Shown here in pieces: positions 51,869 to 60,955 of a DNA stretch of 64,000 nt. Numbering within the stretch: the first letter of the stretch is position 1; every line of letters begins with the position of its first letter. The position numbers were made by a program, and so were the translations under genes. The notes beneath the pieces were generated by a model. It was given only the letters and a program-made list of their open reading frames with translations. It did not search any database and was not told the DNA's origin. This DNA is from Oceanobacillus sojae. Its GTDB lineage: Bacteria > Bacillota > Bacilli > Bacillales > Amphibacillaceae. The stretch spans positions 156,693 through 220,692 of the forward strand of contig NZ_BJYM01000006.1 of assembly GCF_007991515.1 (NCBI RefSeq), written 5' to 3'.

Positions 51869-53371
51869 ATGACAGATATTCAAGAAATGCATAAACAACC
51901 GCCCTATGGCATGATAGCTATTTTATTTATTGGGGCGTTTGTAGCAATTTTAAATGAAACTTTATTAAACGTAGCACTACCTTCTATCATGACAGAATTT
52001 GAAGTGAAACCAACCTCTGTTCAATGGCTGACAAATGGTTATATGCTTGTAAACGGGATTCTTATTCCGGCAAGTGCATTCTTAATACAACGTTTTACAA
52101 ATAGAAAGCTGTTTTTAACAGCAATGACGTTATTTACAGCTGGTACATTATTAGCTGCTATTTCACCGACTTTTTCTATTCTTTTAGTTGCAAGATTAAT
52201 TCAGGCAGCAGGTTCAGCAGTGATGATGCCGCTCTTGATGAATGTCATGCTGACTGCTTTTCCAATTGAAAAACGCGGTACAGCAATGGGAACTTTCGGT
52301 CTTGTAATGATTGTAGCACCTGCCATCGGTCCGACATTATCAGGATGGATTGTGGAGCATTATGATTGGAGAACCTTATTCTATATAGTCTTCCCAATTG
52401 CTATTATTTCATTATTAATTGGCGTATTTAAACTGAAAAACATTACTCCGCAGCGCCCAATCAAGCTTGATGTATTTTCCATTATCCTATCCAGTTTTGG
52501 TTTTGGCGGCTTATTATATGGATTCAGTTCAGCTGGAGATAAAGGCTGGGATCATCCATCCGTATATATTACGTTAGTTGTTGGCGTAATTGGAGTGGTG
52601 ACACTTATTCTTCGTCAATTACGTATGAAGGATCCGATGCTTGAATTCCGGATTTTCCGCTATCCGATGTTTGCCTTATCTTCTGCTATTTCTGTTGTTT
52701 TAGCAATGGCATTATTTTCAGGAATGATTTTAATTCCATTATATGTACAGACAATCAGGGGATTTACACCATTTGAGGCAGGTTTATTAATGCTTCCAGG
52801 TGCACTTGTAATGGGAGTTATGTCGCCGATTACTGGAAGATTGTTTGATAAATTCGGTGCTCGTACATTAACTATTATCGGGCTGACTATTACTGGGGTA
52901 ACAACATTCTTCTTTACACGATTAGATATGGAAATTACGATAACCTCTCTTATGATTATTTTTGCGGTTCGTTCTTTGGGAATGTCTATGGTAATGATGC
53001 CTGTTATGACAAATGGATTGAATCAATTACCAATGCATCAAAATCCGCATGGTACTGCAATGAACAACACATTGCAGCAGGTATCCGGTGCGATCGGCTC
53101 AGCATTATTAATTACAGTAATGAACAGCCGAACTAATAAAGAGGCAGAGACACTGGCTGAGGAAGCAATGAAAAATATGGATCCATCGCAAATGCCGACT
53201 GGTGCAGCAGCAGATCAGATGCAGGCTGAAATAATGAATGAAGCCATGCTGCATGGAATTAATTTCTCATTCTTTATCTCCTTGTTAATTATTGTTTTAG
53301 CATTTATTCTGGCTCTCTTTATTAAGCGGGTTGGTACGGACGGAAAAATAATTACAAAATCAGCAAAATAA
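51869..53371 (+). CDS. DHA2-family (14-span) MFS drug transporter
   Basis: A 500-residue H+-antiporter of the EmrB/QacA subfamily with about 14 membrane spans. Typical marks are ILNETLLNVALPSIM in span 1, the LTNGYMLVNGILIPASAFLIQRF region, the motif-A-like RFTNRKLF, and motif C region GPTLSGWIVEHYDWRTLF. GTGAGGG before ATG 51869. Under control of the divergent TetR protein it probably exports lipophilic toxic compounds. Confidence 0.9.
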   Translation: MTDIQEMHKQPPYGMIAILFIGAFVAILNETLLNVALPSIMTEFEVKPTSVQWLTNGYMLVNGILIPASAFLIQRFTNRKLFLTAMTLFTAGTLLAAISPTFSILLVARLIQAAGSAVMMPLLMNVMLTAFPIEKRGTAMGTFGLVMIVAPAIGPTLSGWIVEHYDWRTLFYIVFPIAIISLLIGVFKLKNITPQRPIKLDVFSIILSSFGFGGLLYGFSSAGDKGWDHPSVYITLVVGVIGVVTLILRQLRMKDPMLEFRIFRYPMFALSSAISVVLAMALFSGMILIPLYVQTIRGFTPFEAGLLMLPGALVMGVMSPITGRLFDKFGARTLTIIGLTITGVTTFFFTRLDMEITITSLMIIFAVRSLGMSMVMMPVMTNGLNQLPMHQNPHGTAMNNTLQQVSGAIGSALLITVMNSRTNKEAETLAEEAMKNMDPSQMPTGAAADQMQAEIMNEAMLHGINFSFFISLLIIVLAFILALFIKRVGTDGKIITKSAK

Positions 53372-53382
53372 TAAGAAAAAAG

Positions 53383-53419
53383 AAACTATCATCTGATTAG
53401 CAGGTGATAGTTTTTTGTA
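53383..53419 (+). terminator. Terminator of MFS gene
   Basis: AAACTATCATCTG (53383-53395) pairs with CAGGTGATAGTTT (53401-53413) around a 5-nt loop, and T residues follow. Confidence 0.85.
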
Positions 53420-53537
53420 TGTGAAAAAGTATATATTCTTTCATGCACTATGAACATGTTAAACTAATTAAAAGCTTACATTTACATACCTAACTACAGG
53501 GAAGCAGGATAACTAAAGAGAAGAAAGCGGGGATGTT

Positions 53538-54392
53538 ATGATTCATTTTTCAAAAGTTTATAAGCAGGGCAGTAACCCGGTAAATGAAGATGCTTACGTA
53601 GTAAATCAGAAAAAAGAGCTGTTTGCAGTAATTGATGGAGCGACAGGACTGGGCGGACTGTCTGGGAAAATAGCAGCAGAAACCATTCAAAACTGTTTTG
53701 ATACAGGAAATTTTGAAGACAGCTTAATCAAGAGGGTTAGCAAAGGGAATACAGATTTAGCAAAAAAGACAAAACAGGAATTGGGACAGGAAATCGAAAC
53801 AATTGCAAAAGAAAAGCGGAGTGCATGCGGCATTGCAGCAATACAAATTCATGAAAATTATATGGAATATGCTCAATCTGGAGATTGTATGATTTTTGTG
53901 GCTTATCAGGATGGAGGAGTCCAGACACTTTCTTATGATCATGTTATGAGATTAGATCAGAAGGCTATTTCTGAATTGTATGGTGCTATCGCTAAGCGGG
54001 TTAATCAAGAGATCGACGGAGAAGCTTTTCAAGAAATTTATCAAGAGGAAAAAGAACGTATTATTCCTATTCTTAAGGCTAACAGAGAGAAATTAAATAC
54101 CCGGGGAGGCTACAGCATTATTGATGGCACCACCGAGGCAATGGAATATTTAACCTCTGGAAGAGTCCCGCTTCATCAGGTGGAAAAAATCTTACTGATT
54201 ACAGACGGAATGCAGCTACATGGAGTGGATGGTAATGTTTGGAAAGAGACCGCTAATTTTGCTTTTCAATATGGTATCGACAGCTTGCTGGATTATGTTG
54301 TTCAACAAGAGGGAACGGATATTTTCTTGCGGAATTATCCACGTTTAAAGCATGCGGATGATAAAACGGGAATCCTTGTGGAACTGGGTTAA
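53538..54392 (+). CDS. PP2C-like Ser/Thr phosphatase
   Basis: A 284-residue PP2C-fold protein: N-terminal NEDAYVVNQ and VIDGATGLGG (metal-binding Asp), YAQSGDCMIFV in the middle, ILLITDGMQLHG and late HADDKTGILV (metal-binding Asp). It is compact and lacks transmembrane or sensor domains. It may remove phosphate from Ser/Thr-phosphorylated proteins, or be a member of the stress-response PP2C group. It stands as a single gene. Confidence 0.82.
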   Translation: MIHFSKVYKQGSNPVNEDAYVVNQKKELFAVIDGATGLGGLSGKIAAETIQNCFDTGNFEDSLIKRVSKGNTDLAKKTKQELGQEIETIAKEKRSACGIAAIQIHENYMEYAQSGDCMIFVAYQDGGVQTLSYDHVMRLDQKAISELYGAIAKRVNQEIDGEAFQEIYQEEKERIIPILKANREKLNTRGGYSIIDGTTEAMEYLTSGRVPLHQVEKILLITDGMQLHGVDGNVWKETANFAFQYGIDSLLDYVVQQEGTDIFLRNYPRLKHADDKTGILVELG

Positions 54393-54602
54393 TAGAAAAA
54401 ATAAGTGAAGGGAAGTAAATTTTATGTTTTTTTGACCTCAGGCGTCCAGCGATTTAAGTGGAAAAGTAACTAGAAAAGACTTAGTAGAATTTATATCTTG
54501 TATTCAGTAAAAGTATTGTTCACACCTAAAGCGCCGGTGATGAACGATGCTTTTTTTCATTTATTCATGCCAAGGCTTGTTTTAATATACAAACAACTAA
54601 AC

Positions 54603-54619
54603 TTTACAATTAACTTACA
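54603..54619 (+). promoter_or_regulatory. Candidate PhoP box
   Basis: TTTACA-N5-CTTACA (period 11 bp) about 75-90 bp before the alkaline phosphatase start resembles the tandem TTAACA-like repeats bound by PhoP in Bacillus. Only two units are visible. The remaining non-coding DNA 54393-54694 holds no gene. Confidence 0.35.
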
Positions 54620-54694
54620 TTTCCTCAACCTCTAGTTAATATCCATTGCTTACTATAGATAATAGATTGATAAGTTGAAGGAGGAAATCAAAAA

Positions 54695-56125
54695 ATGGCA
54701 TTAAGTAAAAAACTAGTATCACTGGCAGCGGCTGCAGGATTAACATTAACCAGTTTAACAACTGGCACACAAAATGTACTGGCAAGTGAAGCCGCACCTC
54801 CCAAAACAGAGGACACAGAGGTGAAAAATATTATCTTTTTAATTGGGGATGGGATGGGAGTGTCCTATACTTCAGCATATCGGTATTTTAAAGATAATGG
54901 AGAAGAAAAATTTGTGAATCAGACAGTATTTGATAAGTACTTAGTTGGGCAGCAGACAACATACCCGGAGGACCCGGAAGAGAATGTAACAGATTCAGCT
55001 TCTGCAGCAACTGCGATGTCCGCAGGGATTAAAACATATAATAATGCTATTGCGGTAGATAATGATTTAACAGAAGTAGAAACCGTGTTAGAGCGTGCGA
55101 AACAATTAGGTAAATCAACAGGTCTTGTTGCCACATCTGAAATTACGCATGCAACGCCGGCTGCATTTGGAGCACATGATGAAACAAGAAAAAATATGAA
55201 CGGTATTGCTGATGACTATTATGATGAACGAATTAATGAAAGCCATAAAATTGATGTACTGCTTGGCGGAGGAACAACTTTATTTGACAGAGAAGACCGT
55301 AATTTAACAGAAGAATTCCAAGCCGATGGTTTTAGCTATGTAACGAATAAAGATGAACTTATAAATGATACGAATGAACAAGTACTTGGTTTATTTGCAG
55401 AAGAAGGCTTGCCTAAAATGATTGACCGTAAAGAAGATGTTCCATCTTTAGCAGATATGACAAATTCGGCATTAGATCGTCTTAGTCAAAATGAGGATGG
55501 TTTCTTCCTGATGGTAGAGGGGAGTCAAATTGATTGGGCAGGTCATGATAATGATATTGTTGGTGCAATGAGTGAAATGGAAGACTTTGAAGCAGCATTC
55601 GAAGCGGCAATTAACTTTGCAGAACAGGATGGAGAGACATTAGTTGTGGCTACAGCAGATCACTCAACTGGCGGATTTTCAATTGCAGCCGATGATGACT
55701 ACAACTGGAACCCGGAGCCGCTTCGCGCAACAACGCGTACACCAGACTTTATGGCTGAAGAAATTGTTAATGGTGCTGATGTAGAAGAAACACTAGGGAA
55801 ATACATTGATCTAAAATTAACAGAAGAAGAAATTAATACTGTGAAGGAAGCAGCAAAAGCAGAAGATATGCTGGAAATTGATGATGCTATTGAAGCTATC
55901 TTTGATGTCCGTTCGAATACAGGCTGGACAACAGGTGGTCATACGGGAGAGGATGTAAACGTGTATGCTTTTGGTCCGCAATCGGAGTTGTTTGCAGGTC
56001 AGGTTGATAATACAGACCAAGCTAAATTAGTCTTTGGGATTCTGGATGGAGGCAATGTAAAGGCTGAAGTAGAGGATGCGGATATGGAAGAACAAGCGGA
56101 AGAAGATAAAAAAGACGAAGATTAA
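54695..56125 (+). CDS. phoA: Alkaline phosphatase, secreted
   Basis: A 476-residue PhoA-family phosphomonoesterase. Sec signal peptide (about 1-30, ending NVLASEA). Metal/active-site segments: IGDGMG (51-54 region), the nucleophile D100-S101 in TDSASAATAM, GSQIDWAGHDND, TADHSTGGFS and TGGHTGEDV. The C-terminus is a very acidic tail (EDADMEEQAEEDKKDED), a feature seen in proteins of salt-tolerant organisms. AGGAGG before ATG 54695. It releases phosphate outside the cell, probably under phosphate limitation. Confidence 0.93.
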   Translation: MALSKKLVSLAAAAGLTLTSLTTGTQNVLASEAAPPKTEDTEVKNIIFLIGDGMGVSYTSAYRYFKDNGEEKFVNQTVFDKYLVGQQTTYPEDPEENVTDSASAATAMSAGIKTYNNAIAVDNDLTEVETVLERAKQLGKSTGLVATSEITHATPAAFGAHDETRKNMNGIADDYYDERINESHKIDVLLGGGTTLFDREDRNLTEEFQADGFSYVTNKDELINDTNEQVLGLFAEEGLPKMIDRKEDVPSLADMTNSALDRLSQNEDGFFLMVEGSQIDWAGHDNDIVGAMSEMEDFEAAFEAAINFAEQDGETLVVATADHSTGGFSIAADDDYNWNPEPLRATTRTPDFMAEEIVNGADVEETLGKYIDLKLTEEEINTVKEAAKAEDMLEIDDAIEAIFDVRSNTGWTTGGHTGEDVNVYAFGPQSELFAGQVDNTDQAKLVFGILDGGNVKAEVEDADMEEQAEEDKKDED

Positions 56126-56140
56126 AATGTAAATCAACAA

Positions 56141-56190
56141 TAAATAGGCGTTGCATATGAATTCATTAGTGGAGCATATGCGACGCTTTA
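56141..56190 (+). terminator. Hairpin after phoA
   Basis: GGCGT-GCATATG pairs with CATATGC-ACGC(T) around an A/T-rich loop, ending in TTTAAA; likely terminator or attenuator before the lipoprotein gene. Confidence 0.45.
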
Positions 56191-56211
56191 AACCGATAAG
56201 GAGTATGTCGT

Positions 56212-56868
56212 GTGAACAGGATATTTGGTTTTTTAATTATAATATTTGTATTAGCAGGCTGTGCAAAAGATAAGCCGGCTGAAGAGGCTGAAGCAAAAAA
56301 TGATACAGATAAGGAAGAATATACGCAGACAACTTCCTATTTAGATGGATATTTGGAAAACCCGCAATTGCCAGATGATAGCGAATTACTTGTGGTGGAT
56401 CAGGTTGTTGAAGATTCAAAGGGGAAATCCACCTTAATAAAAATAAAACAAGTCAATGAAACATATCAAATTGGCGATATAGAAATGACACTGCGAGACG
56501 CAAAATGGATTCATCTGCGTCCTTCTTATCGAATGATAGATTATTTTCATGGGTTAACAGACAATGAATCCGAATTTAATTATGTAAAAGTATTTGTAGA
56601 AATAACAAACACGACTGCTGAAACATTACAATTTAGTCCGGCCGCTCTGGTAGAAACAAATGATGGTGAAAATACTTCCTGGGAAGATGAACTATACCTC
56701 GAAGGTTTAAATGAACCAATAGAGCCTGGAGAATCAAGAAAAGGAAATTTGGGATTTATTGTAGATGAAACGGAAGATTTATCAGAGTTAACGATTTTGA
56801 CAAGTGATCTTTTCGATGAAGCAGATAATAAGCTGACTGATGCAGCAGAGATAACTGTTGAATTTTAA
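56212..56868 (+). CDS. Lipoprotein with DUF4352-like domain
   Basis: A 218-residue lipoprotein. The signal peptide IFGFLIIIFVLAGCAKD has the lipobox LAGC. The mature part has an acidic linker (about 21-55), then an immunoglobulin-like DUF4352-type domain (YQIGDIEMTLRDAKW...NYVKVFVEITNTTAETLQFSPAALVETNDGE). GTG 56212 follows AAGGAG by 8 nt. Surface anchored; role unknown. Confidence 0.75.
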   Translation: MNRIFGFLIIIFVLAGCAKDKPAEEAEAKNDTDKEEYTQTTSYLDGYLENPQLPDDSELLVVDQVVEDSKGKSTLIKIKQVNETYQIGDIEMTLRDAKWIHLRPSYRMIDYFHGLTDNESEFNYVKVFVEITNTTAETLQFSPAALVETNDGENTSWEDELYLEGLNEPIEPGESRKGNLGFIVDETEDLSELTILTSDLFDEADNKLTDAAEITVEF

Positions 56869-56880
56869 GTAGAATAAGAG

Positions 56881-56933
56881 AGTAATACATGATATGTAAT
56901 TGGAGAAATCTAATATCATGTATTGCTTTTTTT
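56881..56933 (+). terminator. Terminator of lipoprotein gene
   Basis: GTAATACATGATAT pairs with ATATCATGTATTGC, followed by a run of seven T residues. Confidence 0.85.
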
Positions 56934-56998
56934 ATGCATAGGGGCTAAAAACTAAAGCAATATAAATATAATTTTATACATTTGGAAATAATTACTAA

Positions 56999-57027
56999 TT
57001 GATTTTTGTATTATTTCCATCTATCCT
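56999..57027 (+). promoter_or_regulatory. Candidate promoter of SIS/mannose-type PTS operon
   Basis: TTGATT (56999-57004), 17-bp spacer, TATCCT (57022-57027). The 40-bp palindrome begins 24 bp downstream of the -10 box, inside the predicted leader. Confidence 0.45.
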
Positions 57028-57051
57028 ATTAAGCAATCTAATAACGGAAAT

Positions 57052-57091
57052 ATATACAATACTGCATGATTAATCGTGCAATATTGTATAT
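57052..57091. promoter_or_regulatory. 40-bp near-perfect palindrome
   Basis: Arms from 57052 and 57091 are complementary over 20 bp with only two mismatched pairs and meet in the palindrome GATTAATC. It lies 59 bp before the start codon of the SIS gene. It could be an operator for a large symmetric regulator (such as the PRD regulator at 60956) or a leader RNA hairpin. Confidence 0.65.
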
Positions 57092-57149
57092 GGATATAAC
57101 TTATAAAGAGGAATATCATTGAGTTATTAAGATGTTTAGGAGGAAATTC

Positions 57150-58208
57150 ATGAGTATGATTGAGGTTATTAATCGTATACCAACCCAGCTTCAAAAAATA
57201 GGTCAAAACAAAGAAGGATTGAAATTAAAATTAAAGGAATTTTTGAAAGCGGATTCTGAAATAAGGAGAATTGTAATAATTGCTTCAGGGACTTCCTACA
57301 ACGCTGCTTTTACAACAAAGCATTTTGCGGAAAATATTAATCAGGTTCCAGTGGATATTATTTACCCGAATATGTTTGTTCATTATTATAACCACTCCTT
57401 ATTAGATGAAAAAAATTTATATATATTTATTTCGCAAGGAGGAAAAACAAAGCTTGTCTATGAAGCACTGCAAATAGTAAAAAACAAAAAATACAGAACG
57501 ATTTCACTTACTGAAACATTGAACTCACCAATTGCAGATATAGCTGATATAGCTCTGGAAATCGGCTCAGAAAACGAAGAGTATTTATATCGTACGCTTG
57601 GTTATTCAGCTACCTGTGCTACATTATCCTGGATTTATATCTCTTTATTAGATATCTGCGATAAAATAAATGAAGAAGAAATTGATATATATATGCAGGA
57701 TTATCATAGTATGATTAAAAATTTGATGAAAATTAAAGAGAATACAATAGAATGGTATAAAAAACATAAGTTTGAGTTAATGCAGAAGCATAATTTTTTA
57801 TTCGCCGGGACAAACGATTTATGGGCAGTTGCTCAGGAAGCAGATATAAAGTTCATGGAAATGCTTCCTGTATTTACAAATAGTTTTGAATTGGAAGAAC
57901 TGATCCATGGTCCGCAGAATTCTTTTAATCAAAATATAGGGTATTTCATTTTAAGCAGAAGCACTGAGGATCGTGAAAAAGCAAGAAGTATAGCAGCCTT
58001 TATTGAAAAAGAAATTTCTTCCTGCTATTTAATTGGTGATTATGATGAAGCAAGTTTTAATGTAAGTCCTGAAAGTAAATATTTCAGTAATTTGGAATAT
58101 ATAACGTATTTCCAAGTTCTTGCATATATGCTGTCGACGGATAGAGGCAGAGATTTGACCAAAGGTATTTACCCGCGGGTAGTAGATTACATTAATAAAT
58201 CACTGTAA
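57150..58208 (+). CDS. SIS-domain GlmS/FrlB-like protein (sugar amine isomerase/deglycase)
   Basis: A 352-residue two-SIS-domain protein like the isomerase half of GlmS: IASGTSYNAAFTTKHF (about 44-59), FISQGGKTKLVYEAL (about 92-106), HNFLFAGTNDLWAVAQEADIKFMEM and ELIHGPQNSF (about 250). The Glu/His-Gly-Pro region holds the family's catalytic residues. FrlB and GfrF deglycases, which split fructoselysine/glucoselysine phosphates, are of this kind and are linked to PTS. AGGAGG before ATG 57150. First gene of the operon. Confidence 0.85.
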   Translation: MSMIEVINRIPTQLQKIGQNKEGLKLKLKEFLKADSEIRRIVIIASGTSYNAAFTTKHFAENINQVPVDIIYPNMFVHYYNHSLLDEKNLYIFISQGGKTKLVYEALQIVKNKKYRTISLTETLNSPIADIADIALEIGSENEEYLYRTLGYSATCATLSWIYISLLDICDKINEEEIDIYMQDYHSMIKNLMKIKENTIEWYKKHKFELMQKHNFLFAGTNDLWAVAQEADIKFMEMLPVFTNSFELEELIHGPQNSFNQNIGYFILSRSTEDREKARSIAAFIEKEISSCYLIGDYDEASFNVSPESKYFSNLEYITYFQVLAYMLSTDRGRDLTKGIYPRVVDYINKSL

Positions 58209-58227
58209 ATAAAAAGGAGGGAGTCAG

Positions 58228-58656
58228 ATGAAAAAAATATTAGTTGCAACACATGGAAACTTTGCAGAAGGGATCATTTCTTCTATTAACTTGATCTTAG
58301 GTGAGCAGGATAACCTGCATTATATGAATGCTTATTTAGATGAAGTCCCTTTAAAAGAAAAAATAAAAACATTTTTTGAGCACAATGCTGCCACAGAAGA
58401 TGTTGTTATCATTTTTACAGATTTATTTGGCGGCAGTGTAAACCAGGCTTTTCTCGAATATATGGATAGAGAAAATACACACTTCATTACTGGAGTGAAT
58501 CTTCCATTACTTTTGGAAGCAGTAATGCTGAACGAGGTGGATGTAACAGAAGAAAAGTTAAAAGAGATTGTTAAAAGATCCAAAGAACAAATTATTTATA
58601 CAGATAATCAAAAGCATCAAACGAATGAAGCGGCTGATGAAATATTTGATATATAA
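58228..58656 (+). CDS. PTS EIIA, mannose family
   Basis: A 142-residue Man-family EIIA with active H9 in LVATHGNFAEG and the IIFTDLFGGSVNQAF segment. AAGGAGGG before ATG 58228. It is paralogous to 33522-33950, but sequences differ enough to suggest a different system, not a recent copy. Confidence 0.92.
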   Translation: MKKILVATHGNFAEGIISSINLILGEQDNLHYMNAYLDEVPLKEKIKTFFEHNAATEDVVIIFTDLFGGSVNQAFLEYMDRENTHFITGVNLPLLLEAVMLNEVDVTEEKLKEIVKRSKEQIIYTDNQKHQTNEAADEIFDI

Positions 58657-58678
58657 AAATGTAGAGAGGAAGAAATAA

Positions 58679-59164
58679 ATGATTATTCAAATGAGAATAG
58701 ATGATAGATTATTGCATGGACAAGTGGCATATAGCTGGAAATCAGCATTATCTTATGAAGCTATTGTTATAGCAGATGATAACGCAGCAAATGATGAGGT
58801 TAGAAAACAGGCACTAAAGTTAAGTAATCCTGATGGAGTGAGACTCGCTATTCGTCCTGTTCAGGAAGCAGTAAAGCTTGTGCAACATCCGAAGTTAAAA
58901 GCAATGAGGGTATTTGTTATATGTTCTAATCCAGAGTCGGCCTATCAATTTATAAAGGAAATAGATGAAAAGCCTGTTCTTAATTTAGGTAATATGCAAA
59001 AAGAAGACGATAAGAAAGCTCTATCGTCAACGGTTTATGTATCTAAGGAAGATATGCACTATTTGGATAAAATCATAGATTTAGGATATGAAATAGAAGC
59101 TCGACAGGTTCCTGATGAAAGCGCTAAAAAGTACAAGGATTTAAAGAATAAAATGAAAAACTAA
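58679..59164 (+). CDS. PTS EIIB, mannose family
   Basis: A 161-residue Man-family EIIB with phosphohistidine H13 in RIDDRLLHGQV. AGAGAGGAAG precedes ATG 58679. The conserved LNLGNMQKEDDKKALS loop is present. It phosphorylates the sugar carried by EIIC/EIID. Confidence 0.92.
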   Translation: MIIQMRIDDRLLHGQVAYSWKSALSYEAIVIADDNAANDEVRKQALKLSNPDGVRLAIRPVQEAVKLVQHPKLKAMRVFVICSNPESAYQFIKEIDEKPVLNLGNMQKEDDKKALSSTVYVSKEDMHYLDKIIDLGYEIEARQVPDESAKKYKDLKNKMKN

Positions 59165-59184
59165 TTAGCTTAAGGGGGATTGTC

Positions 59185-59967
59185 ATGCAAACAGCATTAA
59201 TTGTAGGTATAATTCTAGCTTTACTATGGTTTATTGAAAAGATGCTTGGAACACCAATGGTAATCAGACCAATTGTCGTTTCGACAATTATTGGTGCAGC
59301 ACTTGGGGATGTACAGACCGGTCTGCTGGTTGGAGCAACATTAGAGCTGGTTTTTATGGGTTTTATTCAAGTGGGCGGAGCTGTCCCGCCAGATGTCCTG
59401 GTTGGTGCCGGACTTGGAACAGCGTATGCAATTATCGGTAATAATGGAGCTGAAGTTGCTCTTGCTTTAGCATTACCAATTGCTTTATTAGCACAATCTA
59501 TCAAAGTTCTGGTTTTTATTATTCGAAGCTGGTTTATGGATTATGCAATGAAGCTGGCAAAAGCAGCTAATATAAAAGGAATGATAAATCTTAATGTTGG
59601 AGGCTTACTGCTTCACTGTGCGCTGTACTTTGTTGTCGGGTTTGTAGCTATATTATTTGGATCAAATGCCGTGGAAGCATTTGTTAATAATATTCCTGAC
59701 GCCATTATGAATGGTTTAGAAGTAGCAGGAGGATTATTGCCTGCAGTCGGTTTTGCTTTGTTATTACTTCCAATGATGAAAAAAACAAATGTCTTATACT
59801 TTTTGTTAGGCTTTTCATTATTAGCTTATATGAATATTCCTATATTGGGAATTACCTTGTTTGGTGTCGTGCTGGCTTTCATCATTGTCTATGAATTTGG
59901 CGGTAAAAATGGCGGCGATCAGGATACAACTGATAAAGAGGATGAGGAGGAGCTGTTTGATGTCTGA
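59185..59967 (+). CDS. PTS EIIC, mannose family
   Basis: A 260-residue membrane subunit with the family signature GDVQTGLLVGATLELVFMG. AAGGGGG before ATG 59185. Acidic C-terminal tail (DQDTTDKEDEEELFDV) as in the other Man-type EIIC. It overlaps EIID by 8 bp. Confidence 0.92.
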   Translation: MQTALIVGIILALLWFIEKMLGTPMVIRPIVVSTIIGAALGDVQTGLLVGATLELVFMGFIQVGGAVPPDVLVGAGLGTAYAIIGNNGAEVALALALPIALLAQSIKVLVFIIRSWFMDYAMKLAKAANIKGMINLNVGGLLLHCALYFVVGFVAILFGSNAVEAFVNNIPDAIMNGLEVAGGLLPAVGFALLLLPMMKKTNVLYFLLGFSLLAYMNIPILGITLFGVVLAFIIVYEFGGKNGGDQDTTDKEDEEELFDV

Positions 59968-60778
59968 TAAAAGAAAATTAACCAAAGATGAGAAAAAATT
60001 AATGCGTGAAATATTTTGGAGTTCTTTTATGCTGGAAGCTTCTTATAATTACGAACGACAGCAGGCGCTTGGGTATTCCATTGGAATGTGGCCCGCTATT
60101 AAAAGATATTATAAAAATGAGAAAGACCGGGCAGAAGCATTAGAAAGACATATGAACATTTTTAATACAACTCCCCATGTTGTAACAACCATTACTGGTG
60201 TTGCTACTGCTTTAGAAAAAGAAGCCAGTGAAAATCCATCTTTTGATAAAAAGATTATTAATAATGTAAAAATTGGTTTGATGGGTCCTTTTGCTGGTAT
60301 AGGGGATTCGTTATTTTGGGGGACCTTGCGTATTATTGCAGTAGGTATTGGTTTATCCTTAGCTCAACAAGGAAGTATACTTGGACCTATTCTTTTCCTG
60401 CTTTTATTTAATGTACCTCATATGCTTGTCAGATATTATGGTGGTGTATTTGGTTACAAATTTGGAACAAAGATTATGGATCAGGCTAATAACTCAGGAA
60501 TCATGCAAAAAATATCCAAAGGTGCAACAATTGTCGGTTTGATGGTTATTGGTGCGATGACAGCCTCTATGGTAAAACTGGAGTCTTCCCTTGTATTTAC
60601 TATTGGAGATGAAAAAATTCCAATGCAAGAATATTTAGATCAAATTTTCCCGTTGTTATTACCATTATTGTATACTATTCTTATGTTCTACCTTTTGAAA
60701 AAAGGAATGAAGCCGACTACTATTTTATTAGTAACAATCGCTATTGGTATTATTGGTTCTTTAATAGGGATTATTTAA
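59960..60778 (+). CDS. PTS EIID, mannose family
   Basis: A 272-residue EIID: KKLMREIFWSSFMLEASYNYERQQALGY near the start, NNVKIGLMGPFAGIGDSLFWGTLR and C-terminal membrane spans. The open frame extends upstream to 59861 within EIIC, but GAGGAGGAG fixes ATG 59960. Ends the permease part of the operon; a hairpin follows. Confidence 0.92.
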   Translation: MSDKRKLTKDEKKLMREIFWSSFMLEASYNYERQQALGYSIGMWPAIKRYYKNEKDRAEALERHMNIFNTTPHVVTTITGVATALEKEASENPSFDKKIINNVKIGLMGPFAGIGDSLFWGTLRIIAVGIGLSLAQQGSILGPILFLLLFNVPHMLVRYYGGVFGYKFGTKIMDQANNSGIMQKISKGATIVGLMVIGAMTASMVKLESSLVFTIGDEKIPMQEYLDQIFPLLLPLLYTILMFYLLKKGMKPTTILLVTIAIGIIGSLIGII

Positions 60779-60869
60779 TGGATTTTACCTGTGGAGAGTA
60801 TTGATTTAGTACCGAAAACGATGGAATTTCCCGTTAGTTGTGGAATAAATCTCTCCTTTATTGCTTTAC

Positions 60870-60907
60870 ACCCCTATCTAAAATTTATATAGATTTTAGA
60901 TAGGGGT
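60870..60907 (+). terminator. Terminator/attenuator between EIID and regulator
   Basis: ACCCCTATCTAAAAT (60870-60884) and its exact complement (60893-60907) form a 15-bp stem with an 8-nt loop, followed by TTCTTT. Confidence 0.8.
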
Positions 60908-60955
60908 TCTTTACAATAGATAATAGATATCTTCTTTTGAAGAGAGGTAATTAAT

